A DNA stretch of 24,439 bases, taken from the NCBI GenBank assembly GCA_039197065.1, contig JBCCUL010000054.1:1-24439 (forward strand). The letters run 5' to 3'. This document shows positions 1 through 7,805 of the stretch, one piece after another. Made by a program: the position numbers and the translations under genes. The notes beneath the pieces are model-generated. The model was not told the DNA's origin, did not search any database, and worked only from the letters and a program-made list of their open reading frames with translations. The first letter of the stretch is position 1. Every line of letters begins with the position of its first letter. This stretch comes from JANQPX01 sp039197065 (GTDB taxonomy: Bacteria > Pseudomonadota > Alphaproteobacteria > Geminicoccales > Geminicoccaceae).

Positions 1-117
1 ATCCGAAGCGCCGCTGAGCGCACCATCAACGGCCTGCAGCAACAGATCGGAAAAGCGCTCGACACCTTCTCCGAAACCGAGTGCGCCAATTACTTCAGGC
101 ATGCCGGATATGCGTAA
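1..117 (+). CDS. IS630-family transposase, C-terminal end (partial)
   Basis: The first 38 codons read open from the window edge to a TAA stop at 115-117. The peptide contains the segments ALDTFSETECAN and YFRHAGYA. This is the characteristic C-terminal tail of IS630/Tc1-type DDE transposases, after the catalytic domain. The catalytic DDE residues lie upstream of the window, so I cannot tell whether the transposase is intact. It shares bases 81-117 with the start of a longer downstream open frame in another phase, which argues that the downstream frame's apparent early start codons are not real. Family assignment rests on recognising the C-terminal motif only. Confidence 0.8.
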   Translation: MRSAAERTINGLQQQIGKALDTFSETECANYFRHAGYA

Positions 118-138
118 AACTGAACCGGAAAGGCTCTA
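1..138 (+). mobile_element. IS630-like insertion sequence, 3' end only
   Basis: The transposase stop at 115-117 is followed by about 20 nt that read ACTGAACCGGAAAGGCTCTA. IS630 elements usually end within a few tens of bases of the transposase stop and insert at TA. The TA at 137-138 is therefore the likely outer edge of the element, and what follows would be host sequence. The opposite end is outside the window, so the terminal inverted repeat cannot be verified here. The exact boundary is inference. Confidence 0.6.
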
Positions 139-176
139 GCGCACAGACTGCACAGGAAAAAGCAAGACAAGCCCGG

Positions 177-860
177 ATGACGGCTGATGAACTGAAGGAT
201 CGTAGTGACCTGGATCCGAGTTTGTCTGACAAAGCAGAAGAAGCCGATTCGAAGGCGACTGAGTTGGAAGAGAGGGCTAAGAGTATCGACGATGAAGCCG
301 AGGAAACCGAAGAGCTTGCCGCCTCAGCTTCAAAGGGTACTGATAAACCAGCGAATTCTTTGACGGATTGGCAGGGATGGGGACTTGGTGCAGCGTTTTC
401 AGTAACGTTTGATGCGGGCGGAGAAGACAGAATTGGATCTGTCTCTCTTGATGAAAACGACATCGTCAGAGTAGGAGAAGAAAGAAATGTCCAAGCAAGA
501 ATAGGCCTTGAAGGGCATTATTTTGGCGATTGTGTCGGTTTACTAGGCAGGCTTGTGAAAGGTTGGATCGGCGAAGGTCAATGCGGAGTGGGGCCCTTTT
601 TTGCTATCCATACCAGTGACGATGAGCTCATCGACGCAGTGGGCTTTGGGGTTATGGCAGGCTTTAAGCGCGCGGCGGAGGAAGGTAACAATAGTTGGAA
701 TATCGGTATTGGAGCTGAGATCGATCCAAGCGTTACCGTACTCGGAACAGATGTTCGAGAGAATGAGACGCTTGAAGTAGGCGAGACACAGGTTAGAACA
801 AGAAAAGAAAGTCAATGGGGCATCATGCTCATCTTCTCACGTACGTTTGTTAGTTTATGA
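177..860 (+). CDS. Hypothetical protein, possible 5'-truncated coiled-coil/beta-barrel protein
   Basis: I do not recognise the family. The frame is open from the IS end (about 139) to the TGA at 858-860. The first in-frame ATG after the insertion sequence is 177 and has no convincing ribosome binding site. The N-terminal third is highly charged and heptad-like, rich in Glu, Asp and Ala with repeated AEEADSKA and DDEAEETEE stretches, suggesting a coiled coil. The C-terminal part alternates aromatic or hydrophobic with polar residues (WGLGAAFSVTF, WNIGIGAEI) and ends WGIMLIFSRTF, as in small outer-membrane beta-barrels. No signal peptide is present. That fits a gene that lost its 5' end to the IS630 insertion just upstream. 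Base composition is visibly more AT-rich than the genes after 1027, suggesting acquired DNA. It could be a decaying pseudogene. Confidence 0.5.
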   Translation: MTADELKDRSDLDPSLSDKAEEADSKATELEERAKSIDDEAEETEELAASASKGTDKPANSLTDWQGWGLGAAFSVTFDAGGEDRIGSVSLDENDIVRVGEERNVQARIGLEGHYFGDCVGLLGRLVKGWIGEGQCGVGPFFAIHTSDDELIDAVGFGVMAGFKRAAEEGNNSWNIGIGAEIDPSVTVLGTDVRENETLEVGETQVRTRKESQWGIMLIFSRTFVSL

Positions 861-1026
861 GTATTGCGTTAGATTGAACAAGGGTCAAACTGCTAATGCG
901 CGTGCTATTGGCACCAAGCAGCATCCATATATTTTCGCTGCTAATGACCGATCTTGCTGGCCTCAGCCGTCATACCAGGATCCGACGGCCATCCCACTCA
1001 GCACCAGGTCCAGCGCGGCTCGCGCC

Positions 1027-1911
1027 CTATCGATCGCGCGGATCGAGGGCGTCCCTTAGGCCGTCGCCGATGAAGTTGAAGCAGAAGAGCGTCAGTGCGA
1101 GGAAGATTGAAGGGAAGATCAGCATCCAGGGGGCGCTTTCCATAGTGGCGGCGCCCTCGGAGATGAGGACGCCCCAGCTGGTGAGCGGTTCCTGGACGCC
1201 GAGGCCGAGAAACGACAGAAGGCTTTCGATCAGGATAACCTGGGGGATGGTCAGCGTCATGTAAACGATCACCGGGCCCATGAGATTGGGGATGATGTGG
1301 CAGCGGATGATCTGGGCGTCGGTGGCGCCGGCGGCGCGGGCGGCCATGACGAATTCGCGGTTCTTCAGGGAAAGCGTCTGGCCGCGGACGATGCGCGCCA
1401 TGGTCAGCCATTCGACGGCGCCGATCGCGACGAAGATCAGGAAGATGTGGCGGCCGAAGACCACCATCAGGATGATTACGAAGAACATGAAGGGCAAGGC
1501 GTAGATAATGTCTACGATGCGCATCATCAGATCGTCGGTGCGCCCGCCGACATAGCCGGCGATGGCGCCGTAGGTGACGCCGATCACCAGGCTCACCAGC
1601 GTCGCCAGCAGGCCGACCATCAGCGAGATGCGTCCGCCGTGGAAGATGCGCACGAACAGATCGCGGCCATTGCCGTCGGTGCCGAACCAGTGCGCGTTCG
1701 AAAAGTCCGGCGGGGCCTGGATGCGGTCCCAGTAGATCTCGTCGATGGGATGCGGCGAGAGCATGGGCGCGATGATGGTGAGGCCAGCGATCACCGCAAG
1801 AATCACCATGGAGGCCACTGCCGCCTTGTTTTGCCTAAGTCGTTTCCAGGCTCGGGCAGCGGGGGCGGCGCCCCCTGGCTCGACTTGCTTGACTCCTGCC
1901 TCGCTACGCAT
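1027..1911 (-). CDS. oppC: Oligopeptide ABC transporter permease OppC
   Basis: Inner-membrane permease subunit of a peptide/nickel-type (BPD_transp_1) ABC importer, 294 aa, the normal OppC length. One N-terminal membrane segment (about 34-54, following RLRQNKAAVASM, the OppC_N region) is followed by a periplasmic stretch containing HWFGTDGNGRDLFVRI, typical of OppC/DppC. Five further hydrophobic segments follow. The cytoplasmic EAA loop that docks on the ATPase is visible as FVMAARAAGATDAQI. The C-terminus GDGLRDALDPRDR is characteristic of the family. An AGGT lies 4 nt before the ATG at 1911. It is the last gene of an oppA-oppB-oppC order, 66 nt after oppB. The oppD and oppF ATPase genes that normally follow are not present. 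Substrate specificity within the peptide/dipeptide/murein-peptide group cannot be read from the permease. Confidence 0.93.
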   Translation of the reverse strand: MRSEAGVKQVEPGGAAPAARAWKRLRQNKAAVASMVILAVIAGLTIIAPMLSPHPIDEIYWDRIQAPPDFSNAHWFGTDGNGRDLFVRIFHGGRISLMVGLLATLVSLVIGVTYGAIAGYVGGRTDDLMMRIVDIIYALPFMFFVIILMVVFGRHIFLIFVAIGAVEWLTMARIVRGQTLSLKNREFVMAARAAGATDAQIIRCHIIPNLMGPVIVYMTLTIPQVILIESLLSFLGLGVQEPLTSWGVLISEGAATMESAPWMLIFPSIFLALTLFCFNFIGDGLRDALDPRDR

Positions 1912-1977
1912 GGCGACCTGACGTCGGACGATGACACCTGGCTCGAGAATTGAGGGGGCAGTTCATCGCAGACACGG

Positions 1978-2919
1978 CTACGTCGAGCCCGCATCGGCAC
2001 GATGCTGCACGCGAGGGTCGAGGAGGGTGTAGAGGATGTCGACGATGAGGTTGAGGATGAGGATCAGGAGCGCGTAGACGATGACGGTGCCCATGACGAG
2101 GGTGTAGTCGCGGTTCAATGCACCCTGAATGAAGTAGCGGCCGATGCCTGGGATCCCGAAGATCTGCTCGATGACCAGGGAGCCGCTGATCAGCTGGGCT
2201 GCTGCGGGGCCGAGATAAGAGACTACGGGAAGGATGGCGCCCTGAAGGGCATGGCGGGTGACCACCATGCGCTCGGAGAGGCCCTTGGCGCGCGCGGTGC
2301 GGATGTGGTCGGCGCCGAGCGTCTCGATCATGCTGCCGCGGGTGAGGCGGGCGATATAGGCGATCTGCGGCAAAGCGAGGGCGATCACCGGGAGGATCAT
2401 ATTCCGGAACGCACCATCTCCCCAGCCGGCGACCGGGAGCACGCCGAGAAACACGCCAAAGATCAGGGTCAAAAACGGCGCCATGACGAAATTGGGGATG
2501 GCGATGCCGGTCATCGCGGTCGCCATCACGGCGTGGTCGACGGCGGAATTCTGGCGGACGGCGGCGACGGTGCCGAACAGGATGCCGATAAGGATCGCCA
2601 GCAGCATCGCCGTGCCGCCGACCTTCAAGCTTGCAGGAAAGCCGGTGGCCAGAAGTTCGGCGACGGTGAAGTCCCGATATTTGAAAGAGGGGCCGAAGTC
2701 GCCCTGGAGCACGCCGGTCAGATAGCGCCAATATTGCAGGTATAGCGGCTGATCGAGGTCATAGGCGGCGAGCATGTTTTTTTCGATCTGCGGCGGGAGT
2801 GCGCGCTCCAGATCGAAGGGGCCGCCGGGTGCGATGCGCATCATGAAAAACGCGATGGTGATCACCGCCAGCAGCGTCGGGATGCTGGTCAGCAGCCGGC
2901 GGAGGAGGAAACTCGTCAT
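1978..2919 (-). CDS. oppB: Oligopeptide ABC transporter permease OppB
   Basis: Inner-membrane permease partner of OppC, 313 aa. It opens with the family hallmark: an N-terminal helix MTSFLLRRLLTSIPTLL, then FFMMRIAPGGPFD. Next comes the periplasmic segment with YLTGVLQGDFGPS. The EAA loop reads DHIRTARAKGLSER. The C-terminus YTLLDPRVQ is typical of OppB/DppB. About six membrane helices are visible. It lies 60 nt downstream of the oppA stop, separated by a strong stem-loop (2933-2973), and 66 nt upstream of oppC on the same strand, so all three probably form one transcript. No strong Shine-Dalgarno precedes the ATG at 2919. That would suit lower expression than the binding protein. Confidence 0.93.
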   Translation of the reverse strand: MTSFLLRRLLTSIPTLLAVITIAFFMMRIAPGGPFDLERALPPQIEKNMLAAYDLDQPLYLQYWRYLTGVLQGDFGPSFKYRDFTVAELLATGFPASLKVGGTAMLLAILIGILFGTVAAVRQNSAVDHAVMATAMTGIAIPNFVMAPFLTLIFGVFLGVLPVAGWGDGAFRNMILPVIALALPQIAYIARLTRGSMIETLGADHIRTARAKGLSERMVVTRHALQGAILPVVSYLGPAAAQLISGSLVIEQIFGIPGIGRYFIQGALNRDYTLVMGTVIVYALLILILNLIVDILYTLLDPRVQHRADAGST

Positions 2920-2932
2920 GCTCGAAAGTATC

Positions 2933-2973
2933 GGGCGGCCAACCTAAGAGACTTAAGTCAAGGCCGGCCGCCC
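2933..2973 (-). promoter_or_regulatory. Stem-loop between oppA and oppB
   Basis: Perfect 8-bp arms GGGCGGCC (2933-2940) and GGCCGCCC (2966-2973) flank an interior with a second small dyad (TAAG at 2945-2948 and CTTA at 2952-2955). It sits entirely between the oppA stop and the oppB start. GC-rich stem-loops at this position in ABC operons are known to protect the upstream binding-protein mRNA and lower permease expression. There is no T-run, so it is not a simple terminator. Confidence 0.5.
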
Positions 2974-2979
2974 TGCGGC

Positions 2980-4602
2980 CTACTCGGCGAGGCTTAGGAA
3001 GCGGGTGCGGTGGATGTTCTTGGTGTTGTCGACATATCCCTGGATCTTGGAGGAAACCAGGTCCTTCGAGATGTAGTAGTGGATCGGGATATTGGGCATC
3101 TCGGCCATGGCGATCGCTTCCGCCTGGCGCATGAGATCGTTGCGTTTCGCGGGATCGGTCTCGATGTCCGCCTGGTTCATCAGCTCGTCATAGGCGGCCG
3201 ATGAGAACTGGCCATAGTTCAGCGGGCCGGCATCGCTCTCCATCAGATACAGGAAGTTTTGAGCATCGTTGTAGTCCGCAATCCAGCCGGCGCGCGCGAC
3301 CTCGAAATTGCCCTGCTGCAGGTCGTTGTAGTGGACCTTCACCTCGGCGTTGAAGAGCTCCGCCTGCACGCCGATTTTCTTCCACATGGCCGCAACGGCG
3401 ATCGCTACCTTCTTGTGGTTCTCGGAGGTGTTGTAGCGAAGCTGAAGCTCCAGCGGCTTTTCAGGCCCGAAGCCGGCGCCCGCCAGGAGCTCGATCGCCT
3501 TGCCGACACGGTCGTCATAGGACATGTCCTTCCAGTCGACATAGGCGGGCTCGCCATAGTCGCCGGCATTGGGCGGGACGAAGCTGTAGGCGGCGATTTC
3601 GCCGGTTTTCAGCACCTTGTCGGTGATCGCTTCGCGATCGATCGCCATGGCGAGCGCTCGGCGCACATCGACATTGTCGAAGGGCGGTTTGGATGTGTTG
3701 ATGGGGTAGTAATAGATGCCGAGATAGGGGCTGATCCGCGTTTCGTCCGGCATGTTTTCCTTCAGCCAGTCGATCTGCTCCGAGGCGAAGTCATACTGCA
3801 TGTCGAGCTCGCCGGCGCGGAACTGCTTGGTGGCGGCGTTTCGCTCTTCCGTCGGATAGTATATGACGGCGTCGATCGAAACATTGGCGGCGTCGTAGAA
3901 CGCCTCATTCTTCTCCGCGCGCACATGGGTGTTGGGCACCCATTCGGTCACGACATAGGCGCCGTTCGAGACGAGATTGCCGGGCTTCACCCAATCCTCG
4001 CCCAGTTCGTCGAGCTTGTGCTTGGGCACGGGAAACGCCGTGTAGTGGGTCAGCTGCTCGATGAAATAGGGGGCGGGGAACTCGAGCGTGACTTCGAGCG
4101 TCCTGTCGTCGATCGCCTTGACGCCGAGGTCTTCCATATTGTCCATCGACGCCTCGTTCAGCGCCTTGGCGTTCTTGATCGTGTAGAGGATCGAGGCGTA
4201 TTTGGCGGCGGTTTCCGGGGCCAGAAGACGGCGCATGGCGAACACGAAGTCGCTGGCGGTGACGGGGGTGCCGTCGGACCAGGTATGATCGCGGAGCGTG
4301 AAGGTGTAGACGAGGCCGTCATCGCTCACCGTCCAGCTTTCGGCGGCGCCGGGGATGACCGAGCCGTCCGCGGCTTCGGTGGTGAGGCCGAGGAACACGT
4401 CGCCGATGATCCGGTTTTCCCAGGTCCCGGAGGCGTGATGGGGATCGAGCGTATCCGGCTCGCCGGCATTGCCGATCCGAAGCTCGGCCGCGTCAAGCGG
4501 GGCCGGGCCGGCGAGGCCCATGGCCGTTGCGGCAAGCAGGGTGATCGCCGCCATCCGTGCGCCGGACGCGGCACCGCGCATCAAGATCCAAGGCTCCGTC
4601 AT
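2980..4602 (-). CDS. oppA: Oligopeptide-binding protein OppA (SBP family 5)
   Basis: Periplasmic solute-binding protein of the SBP_bac_5 family, 540 aa from the chosen start. The ATG at 4602 is preceded by GGAGGT at good spacing. The frame is open 37 codons further upstream to 4713, but without signals. Residues 1 to about 39 form a Sec signal peptide with an Arg-containing N-region, the hydrophobic core AAITLLAATAMGL and a likely cut near LDA-AE. No lipobox Cys is seen. Mature domain hallmarks are GEPDTLDPHHASG, the SWTVSDDGLVYTFTLRD block, WSDGTPVTASDFVFAMRRL and DVRRALAMAIDRE. The pattern is closest to OppA/MppA-type proteins, so oligopeptide or murein peptide uptake is likely. It heads the oppA-oppB-oppC operon. 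No oppD or oppF is nearby. Confidence 0.93.
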   Translation of the reverse strand: MTEPWILMRGAASGARMAAITLLAATAMGLAGPAPLDAAELRIGNAGEPDTLDPHHASGTWENRIIGDVFLGLTTEAADGSVIPGAAESWTVSDDGLVYTFTLRDHTWSDGTPVTASDFVFAMRRLLAPETAAKYASILYTIKNAKALNEASMDNMEDLGVKAIDDRTLEVTLEFPAPYFIEQLTHYTAFPVPKHKLDELGEDWVKPGNLVSNGAYVVTEWVPNTHVRAEKNEAFYDAANVSIDAVIYYPTEERNAATKQFRAGELDMQYDFASEQIDWLKENMPDETRISPYLGIYYYPINTSKPPFDNVDVRRALAMAIDREAITDKVLKTGEIAAYSFVPPNAGDYGEPAYVDWKDMSYDDRVGKAIELLAGAGFGPEKPLELQLRYNTSENHKKVAIAVAAMWKKIGVQAELFNAEVKVHYNDLQQGNFEVARAGWIADYNDAQNFLYLMESDAGPLNYGQFSSAAYDELMNQADIETDPAKRNDLMRQAEAIAMAEMPNIPIHYYISKDLVSSKIQGYVDNTKNIHRTRFLSLAE

Positions 4603-4811
4603 GAATGACCTCCGCTGGTTTACGCTTTCATTACATCCCTCAATTTTCCCAAGCCTAACACGCCAGCGCACCGCCTCAACCCAAAAGCAAGGACCCACCG
4701 GATTTGCGAGCAACCCTGGCTTTTCCTGTCGTCACCCCAGCCGTTTCGCCCGCGTCAGGTTTCTTCGTTGACGTTGACGGTTTCTTCATCCGCGTACGGC
4801 ATGCTGGCGAT

Positions 4812-4894
4812 CTGGTCCATGCGATCCTGGGAGTCCGTTCACGGGCGATGCAGAGCCCGGCGGGCGGACGGATTCCCAGGATCGCATGGACCAG
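4812..4894. repeat. Palindromic dispersed repeat, copy 1
   Basis: Inverted arms of 26 nt (4812-4837 and 4869-4894) pair at 25 of 26 positions, the exception being a G-T wobble. They enclose a 31-nt interior. The arm core is GGTCCATGCGATCCTGG. The same arms occur at 7965-8042, so this is a repeat and not a one-off hairpin. It has no T-run and lies within non-coding DNA. It resembles a REP-like or MITE-like element. No transposase is linked to it in the window. Confidence 0.85.
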
Positions 4895-5340
4895 AAAGCT
4901 CGTTTTGACATCGTTGGGTTAAGGACGGGTAAAGCGTTGCTTTTTCGGGGTTGTTTCATCGGAACTGCTACCGTCCGGAATGTCAGCGCGTGGCGGCGGA
5001 TACAGAGCTGTTGGTCCATGGCGGAGCCTTGTTCTGACGCCCGGTCCGGGCATGGCATGCGTTTCGAGGCGCAATTGATGACGGCAGGTGGAAGCCTTCG
5101 CGGAAACAAGCCAGCGGGTTGCCTTGCAGCACGACCAGGCCCGGTCATCGGTCAGCGCCAATGCTGGGCATCGATCGTTTCCTTATGAATTGCCTGACGT
5201 CGACGGCGAGGCGACGAATTCACGCCACAGCATGTTGGAGGGATTCAACCTGTTGAAATCACAAAAAATTTCACCGTCTTCGACGATCGTCACCAACTGA
5301 ATTGAGGCGAAAAAGGCTCAGCGTCATGGGGACGTCGATG

Positions 5341-5357
5341 ATGTGGTCACACCACAT
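5341..5357. promoter_or_regulatory. Palindromic site with GntR/FadR-type operator pattern
   Basis: The site ATGTGGTCACACCACAT is a perfect 7-bp dyad with a 3-nt centre. Its core TGGTCACACCA fits the TNGTNNNACNA consensus known for FadR-subfamily GntR regulators. It lies 44 nt before the ATG of the nucleotidyltransferase-like gene. No GntR-type regulator gene is present in the window, so the regulator is unknown and the role is inferred. Confidence 0.35.
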
Positions 5358-5401
5358 AGAAGCGGCTGGACGGCGCATTGGCGGTTTGCCAATTTGCCGG
5401 C

Positions 5402-5971
5402 ATGTCGGATGCACGTGAACAGACCCTGATCGACCTTGTCCGGTCGGATCTGGCCATGATGGCGGCGCTCGCGGCGGTGCGCGAGCTTTCCTTGCCTGAT
5501 GGTTGGATTGCGGCGGGCTTCGTTCGAAACCGTGTTTGGGATCATCTGCACGGCTATGCCAAACCTACGCCGCTGAATGATATCGACGTCGTCTATTTCG
5601 ATTCGGCCTGCCTGGACGAGGCGGTCGAGAAACGGTTCGAGGCGGCGTTGCACCAGCGGCTTGCGGGTCTGCCCTGGTCGGTCAAGAACCAGGCGCGCAT
5701 GGCTGACATAAATGGCGATCCGCCCTATCGCGATACCGCTGATGCCCTCGAACATTGGTGCGAAACCCCGACGCCCATCGGTGTCCGGCTTATTGAGGAG
5801 GGTGGGCTTCAGATGCTGGCCCCGCTCGGCCTGGAGGATCTTTTCGCGCTGACCGTCCGCCCCACGCCTTTTGCGCGGGAGCACCCGCCCAAGCTCGCAC
5901 AATACAAAGAGCGCATGGCCAGGAAAAACTGGCCTGGCCTCTGGCCAGGGATTAGGGTGCTGGAACTCTGA
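5402..5971 (+). CDS. Nucleotidyltransferase-like protein (NTP_transf_6/DUF925)
   Basis: A 189-aa protein of the DUF925 family, a distant branch of the nucleotidyltransferase fold. The helix plus glycine-containing segment LPDGWIAAGFVRNRVWDHLHG is the family signature. PLNDIDVVYFD holds the DxD-type acidic pair expected for metal binding in this fold, and WSVKNQARMADINGDPPYRDTADALEHW and PTPIGVRL are also conserved features. The exact substrate of the family is not established. The ATG at 5402 is preferred to the TTG at 5378; neither has a strong ribosome binding site. It is followed after 52 nt by the SLC13-type transporter on the same strand, probably cotranscribed. A dyad resembling a GntR operator lies just upstream. 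Confidence 0.8.
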   Translation: MSDAREQTLIDLVRSDLAMMAALAAVRELSLPDGWIAAGFVRNRVWDHLHGYAKPTPLNDIDVVYFDSACLDEAVEKRFEAALHQRLAGLPWSVKNQARMADINGDPPYRDTADALEHWCETPTPIGVRLIEEGGLQMLAPLGLEDLFALTVRPTPFAREHPPKLAQYKERMARKNWPGLWPGIRVLEL

Positions 5972-6023
5972 GCCCGAGGGTCGGGCTGACCGACATAAGC
6001 GTTGTCTGCCTGCCGAGGCTGTT

Positions 6024-7805
6024 GTGATCAGCGACCAGAATTTTCTTTTTGCGCTTTTGTTCTTCGTCTTCGTTTTCCTGATCTGGGGACGCTGGCGCTA
6101 TGATCTGGTGGCGTTTGGCGCCCTTTGCATCGCGCTCATCTGGGGCGTGGTGCCGAAAGAGGCGGCGTTTTCCGGCTTCGGCCACCCGGCGACCGTCATC
6201 ATCGCCCTCGTGCTGATCGTCAGCCGGGCGCTTTCCAATTCCGGGGCGATCGAGCTGCTTGCCCGCTATGTCGTCGATGCGTCCAGAGCGCTCGGCGCGC
6301 ATATCGGCATCATGTCGGGGCTTGCCGCCGGTCTCTCGGCCGTGATGAACAATGTCGCGGCCCTCGCCCTCCTCATGCCGATCGACATTCAGGCCGCGAA
6401 AAAGGCGAAACGCAGCCCCGCGCTGACGCTGATGCCGATTTCGTTCGCCTCCATCCTCGGCGGCATGATCACGCTGATCGGCACCCCGCCCAACATCGTG
6501 ATCGCGGAGTTTCGCGGCGATGCGCTCGGCTCCTCCTACAGCATGTTCGACTTCGCGCCGGTCGGCATCGTCTGCGCGGTGGTCGGCGTGGTTTTCATCG
6601 CCCTGATCGGCTGGCGGCTGATCCCGTCGGCCAGGAGCGAGCATGACAGCGGCAAGGAGCTGTTCGATCTCAAGAACTACATCGCCGAGCTCAGTGTGTC
6701 GGAAGGGTCGAAGGCGATCGGCAAGGCGATCCGCGAGCTTGACGATATCGCCGACGACAACGAAGCCTCGATCATCGGGCTGATCAGGGACGGCCAGCGC
6801 CTGCCCGGCATGTCGCGCCGCGCGGTGATCCGGGTGGATGATCTTCTGGTGGTCGAAGCCGCACCCGATGCGCTCGACAAGCTCGCAGGCGCCCTCAAGC
6901 TCGAGATCACCAGCAGCGACATGGCGAAAGCGATGCTGGACGGCGCCGACGATATCACGATGATCGAGGTGGTGGTGCCGGAAGGGGCCCTGATCGAAGG
7001 GCGCTCGGCGCTCACGCTCGGTCTGCTCTATCGCCACGGCGTCAGCCTGCTCGGCGTCTCAAGGCAGGGACGGCGGTTTTCCGAGCGGGTCCGACGTCTC
7101 AAGATCGAGGCGGGCGACGTGCTGCTCCTCCTCGGTCCAAGCGAACGCCTGGGCGAGATCTCATCCTGGATGGGCGCTCTCCCGCTCGCCGAACGCGGCC
7201 TGCAGGTCATCCAGCGGGAAAAAGCAGGCCTCGCGGTCGCGATTTTCGGCGGGGCGGTGCTGGCGGCGACGTTCGGGCTGCTTTACCTGCCGATCGCGCT
7301 TGCCGCGGCCGTCGTCCTGATGGTGCTCCTCAATATCGTCCCGCTTCGCCAGATCTATCAGTCGATCGAATGGCCGGTGATCGTGCTGCTCGGCTCGATG
7401 ATCCCGATCGGCGCTGCGCTGGAGGCGAGCGGCGGCACGGCCTTGATTGCGGGCTCGATCGTAACCCTCGCCGACGGCTACGCGCCCTGGGTGGTGCTGA
7501 CGCTGCTCATCGTCGTCACGATGACGCTCTCGGATGTCATGAACAACACGGCCACCGCCGTGATCGCCGCCCCGATCGCCGTCGACATAGCAACCCGTCT
7601 GAACGTCAGCCCCGACCCCTTTTTGATGGGCGTGGCGGTCGCCGCATCCTGCGCTTTCCTGACCCCGATCGGACATAAGAACAACACGCTGATCATGGGT
7701 CCGGGCGGCTATCGCTTCGGCGATTACTGGCGCATGGGCCTGCCGCTCGAAGTGCTGATCATCGCAACAGCCGTGCCGACCATTCTGTTCGTCTGGCCGC
7801 TTTGA
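6024..7805 (+). CDS. SLC13/DASS-type transporter with two RCK_C domains
   Basis: A 593-aa inner-membrane protein of the divalent anion:Na+ symporter or ArsB/NhaD-like ion transporter superfamily. The N-terminal membrane half carries VMNNVAALALLMPI and GTPPNIVIAEF. A cytoplasmic central region contains two TrkA_C/RCK_C domains (about residues 219-300 and 312-376). The C-terminal membrane half carries DVMNNTATAVIAAPI and TPIGHKNNTLIMGPGGY, the paired inverted-repeat SNT-like signatures. The arrangement membrane-RCK_C-RCK_C-membrane is common in bacterial SLC13-like permeases annotated for sulfate or other anions. The substrate cannot be decided here. The start is GTG 6024, with GAGG at 6014-6017 six nt before it. 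Frames opening earlier overlap the upstream gene and add implausible residues. Confidence 0.88.
   Translation: MISDQNFLFALLFFVFVFLIWGRWRYDLVAFGALCIALIWGVVPKEAAFSGFGHPATVIIALVLIVSRALSNSGAIELLARYVVDASRALGAHIGIMSGLAAGLSAVMNNVAALALLMPIDIQAAKKAKRSPALTLMPISFASILGGMITLIGTPPNIVIAEFRGDALGSSYSMFDFAPVGIVCAVVGVVFIALIGWRLIPSARSEHDSGKELFDLKNYIAELSVSEGSKAIGKAIRELDDIADDNEASIIGLIRDGQRLPGMSRRAVIRVDDLLVVEAAPDALDKLAGALKLEITSSDMAKAMLDGADDITMIEVVVPEGALIEGRSALTLGLLYRHGVSLLGVSRQGRRFSERVRRLKIEAGDVLLLLGPSERLGEISSWMGALPLAERGLQVIQREKAGLAVAIFGGAVLAATFGLLYLPIALAAAVVLMVLLNIVPLRQIYQSIEWPVIVLLGSMIPIGAALEASGGTALIAGSIVTLADGYAPWVVLTLLIVVTMTLSDVMNNTATAVIAAPIAVDIATRLNVSPDPFLMGVAVAASCAFLTPIGHKNNTLIMGPGGYRFGDYWRMGLPLEVLIIATAVPTILFVWPL

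Larger units (their letters stand above)
4603..5401. other. Gene-poor intergenic region upstream of oppA
   Basis: About 800 nt between the divergent oppA and the nucleotidyltransferase-like gene. Several open frames of 70-120 codons exist on both strands, but none has a recognisable motif, a good start signal or sensible composition, so I call no gene. It contains the first palindromic repeat copy (4812-4894) and a short dyad with a GntR-like operator pattern (5341-5357). Promoters for both flanking genes should lie here, but I could not define them. Confidence 0.6.

Noticed and set aside
941..973. Ten-codon minus-strand frame MTAEASKIGH right after oppC, which might be a remnant of an oppD start
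   Set aside because: Too short to assign. Only the first few residues resemble typical starts, and no ABC ATPase motif follows.
3259..4608. 449-codon open frame on the plus strand opposite oppA
   Set aside because: Antisense shadow of a high-GC gene. It has no motif and implausible repeated His/Gly/Val composition. The oppA frame has all the family signatures.
5009..5020. TGTTGGTCCATG, matching the first 12 nt of the left side of repeat copy 2
   Set aside because: Only a 12-nt match, not followed by the rest of the arm and without a partner arm. Could be chance or a degenerate fragment.
4786..5300. Several frames of 70-120 codons in the oppA upstream gap
   Set aside because: They overlap each other on both strands, cover the palindromic repeat, and lack motifs and ribosome binding sites.
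5952..7037. 361-codon minus-strand frame opposite the SLC13-type transporter, and similar long antisense frames at 12237-13478 and 22173-23516
   Set aside because: Shadows of well-supported genes in GC-rich DNA. Their compositions are rich in Asp, His and Arg, and no domain is recognisable.
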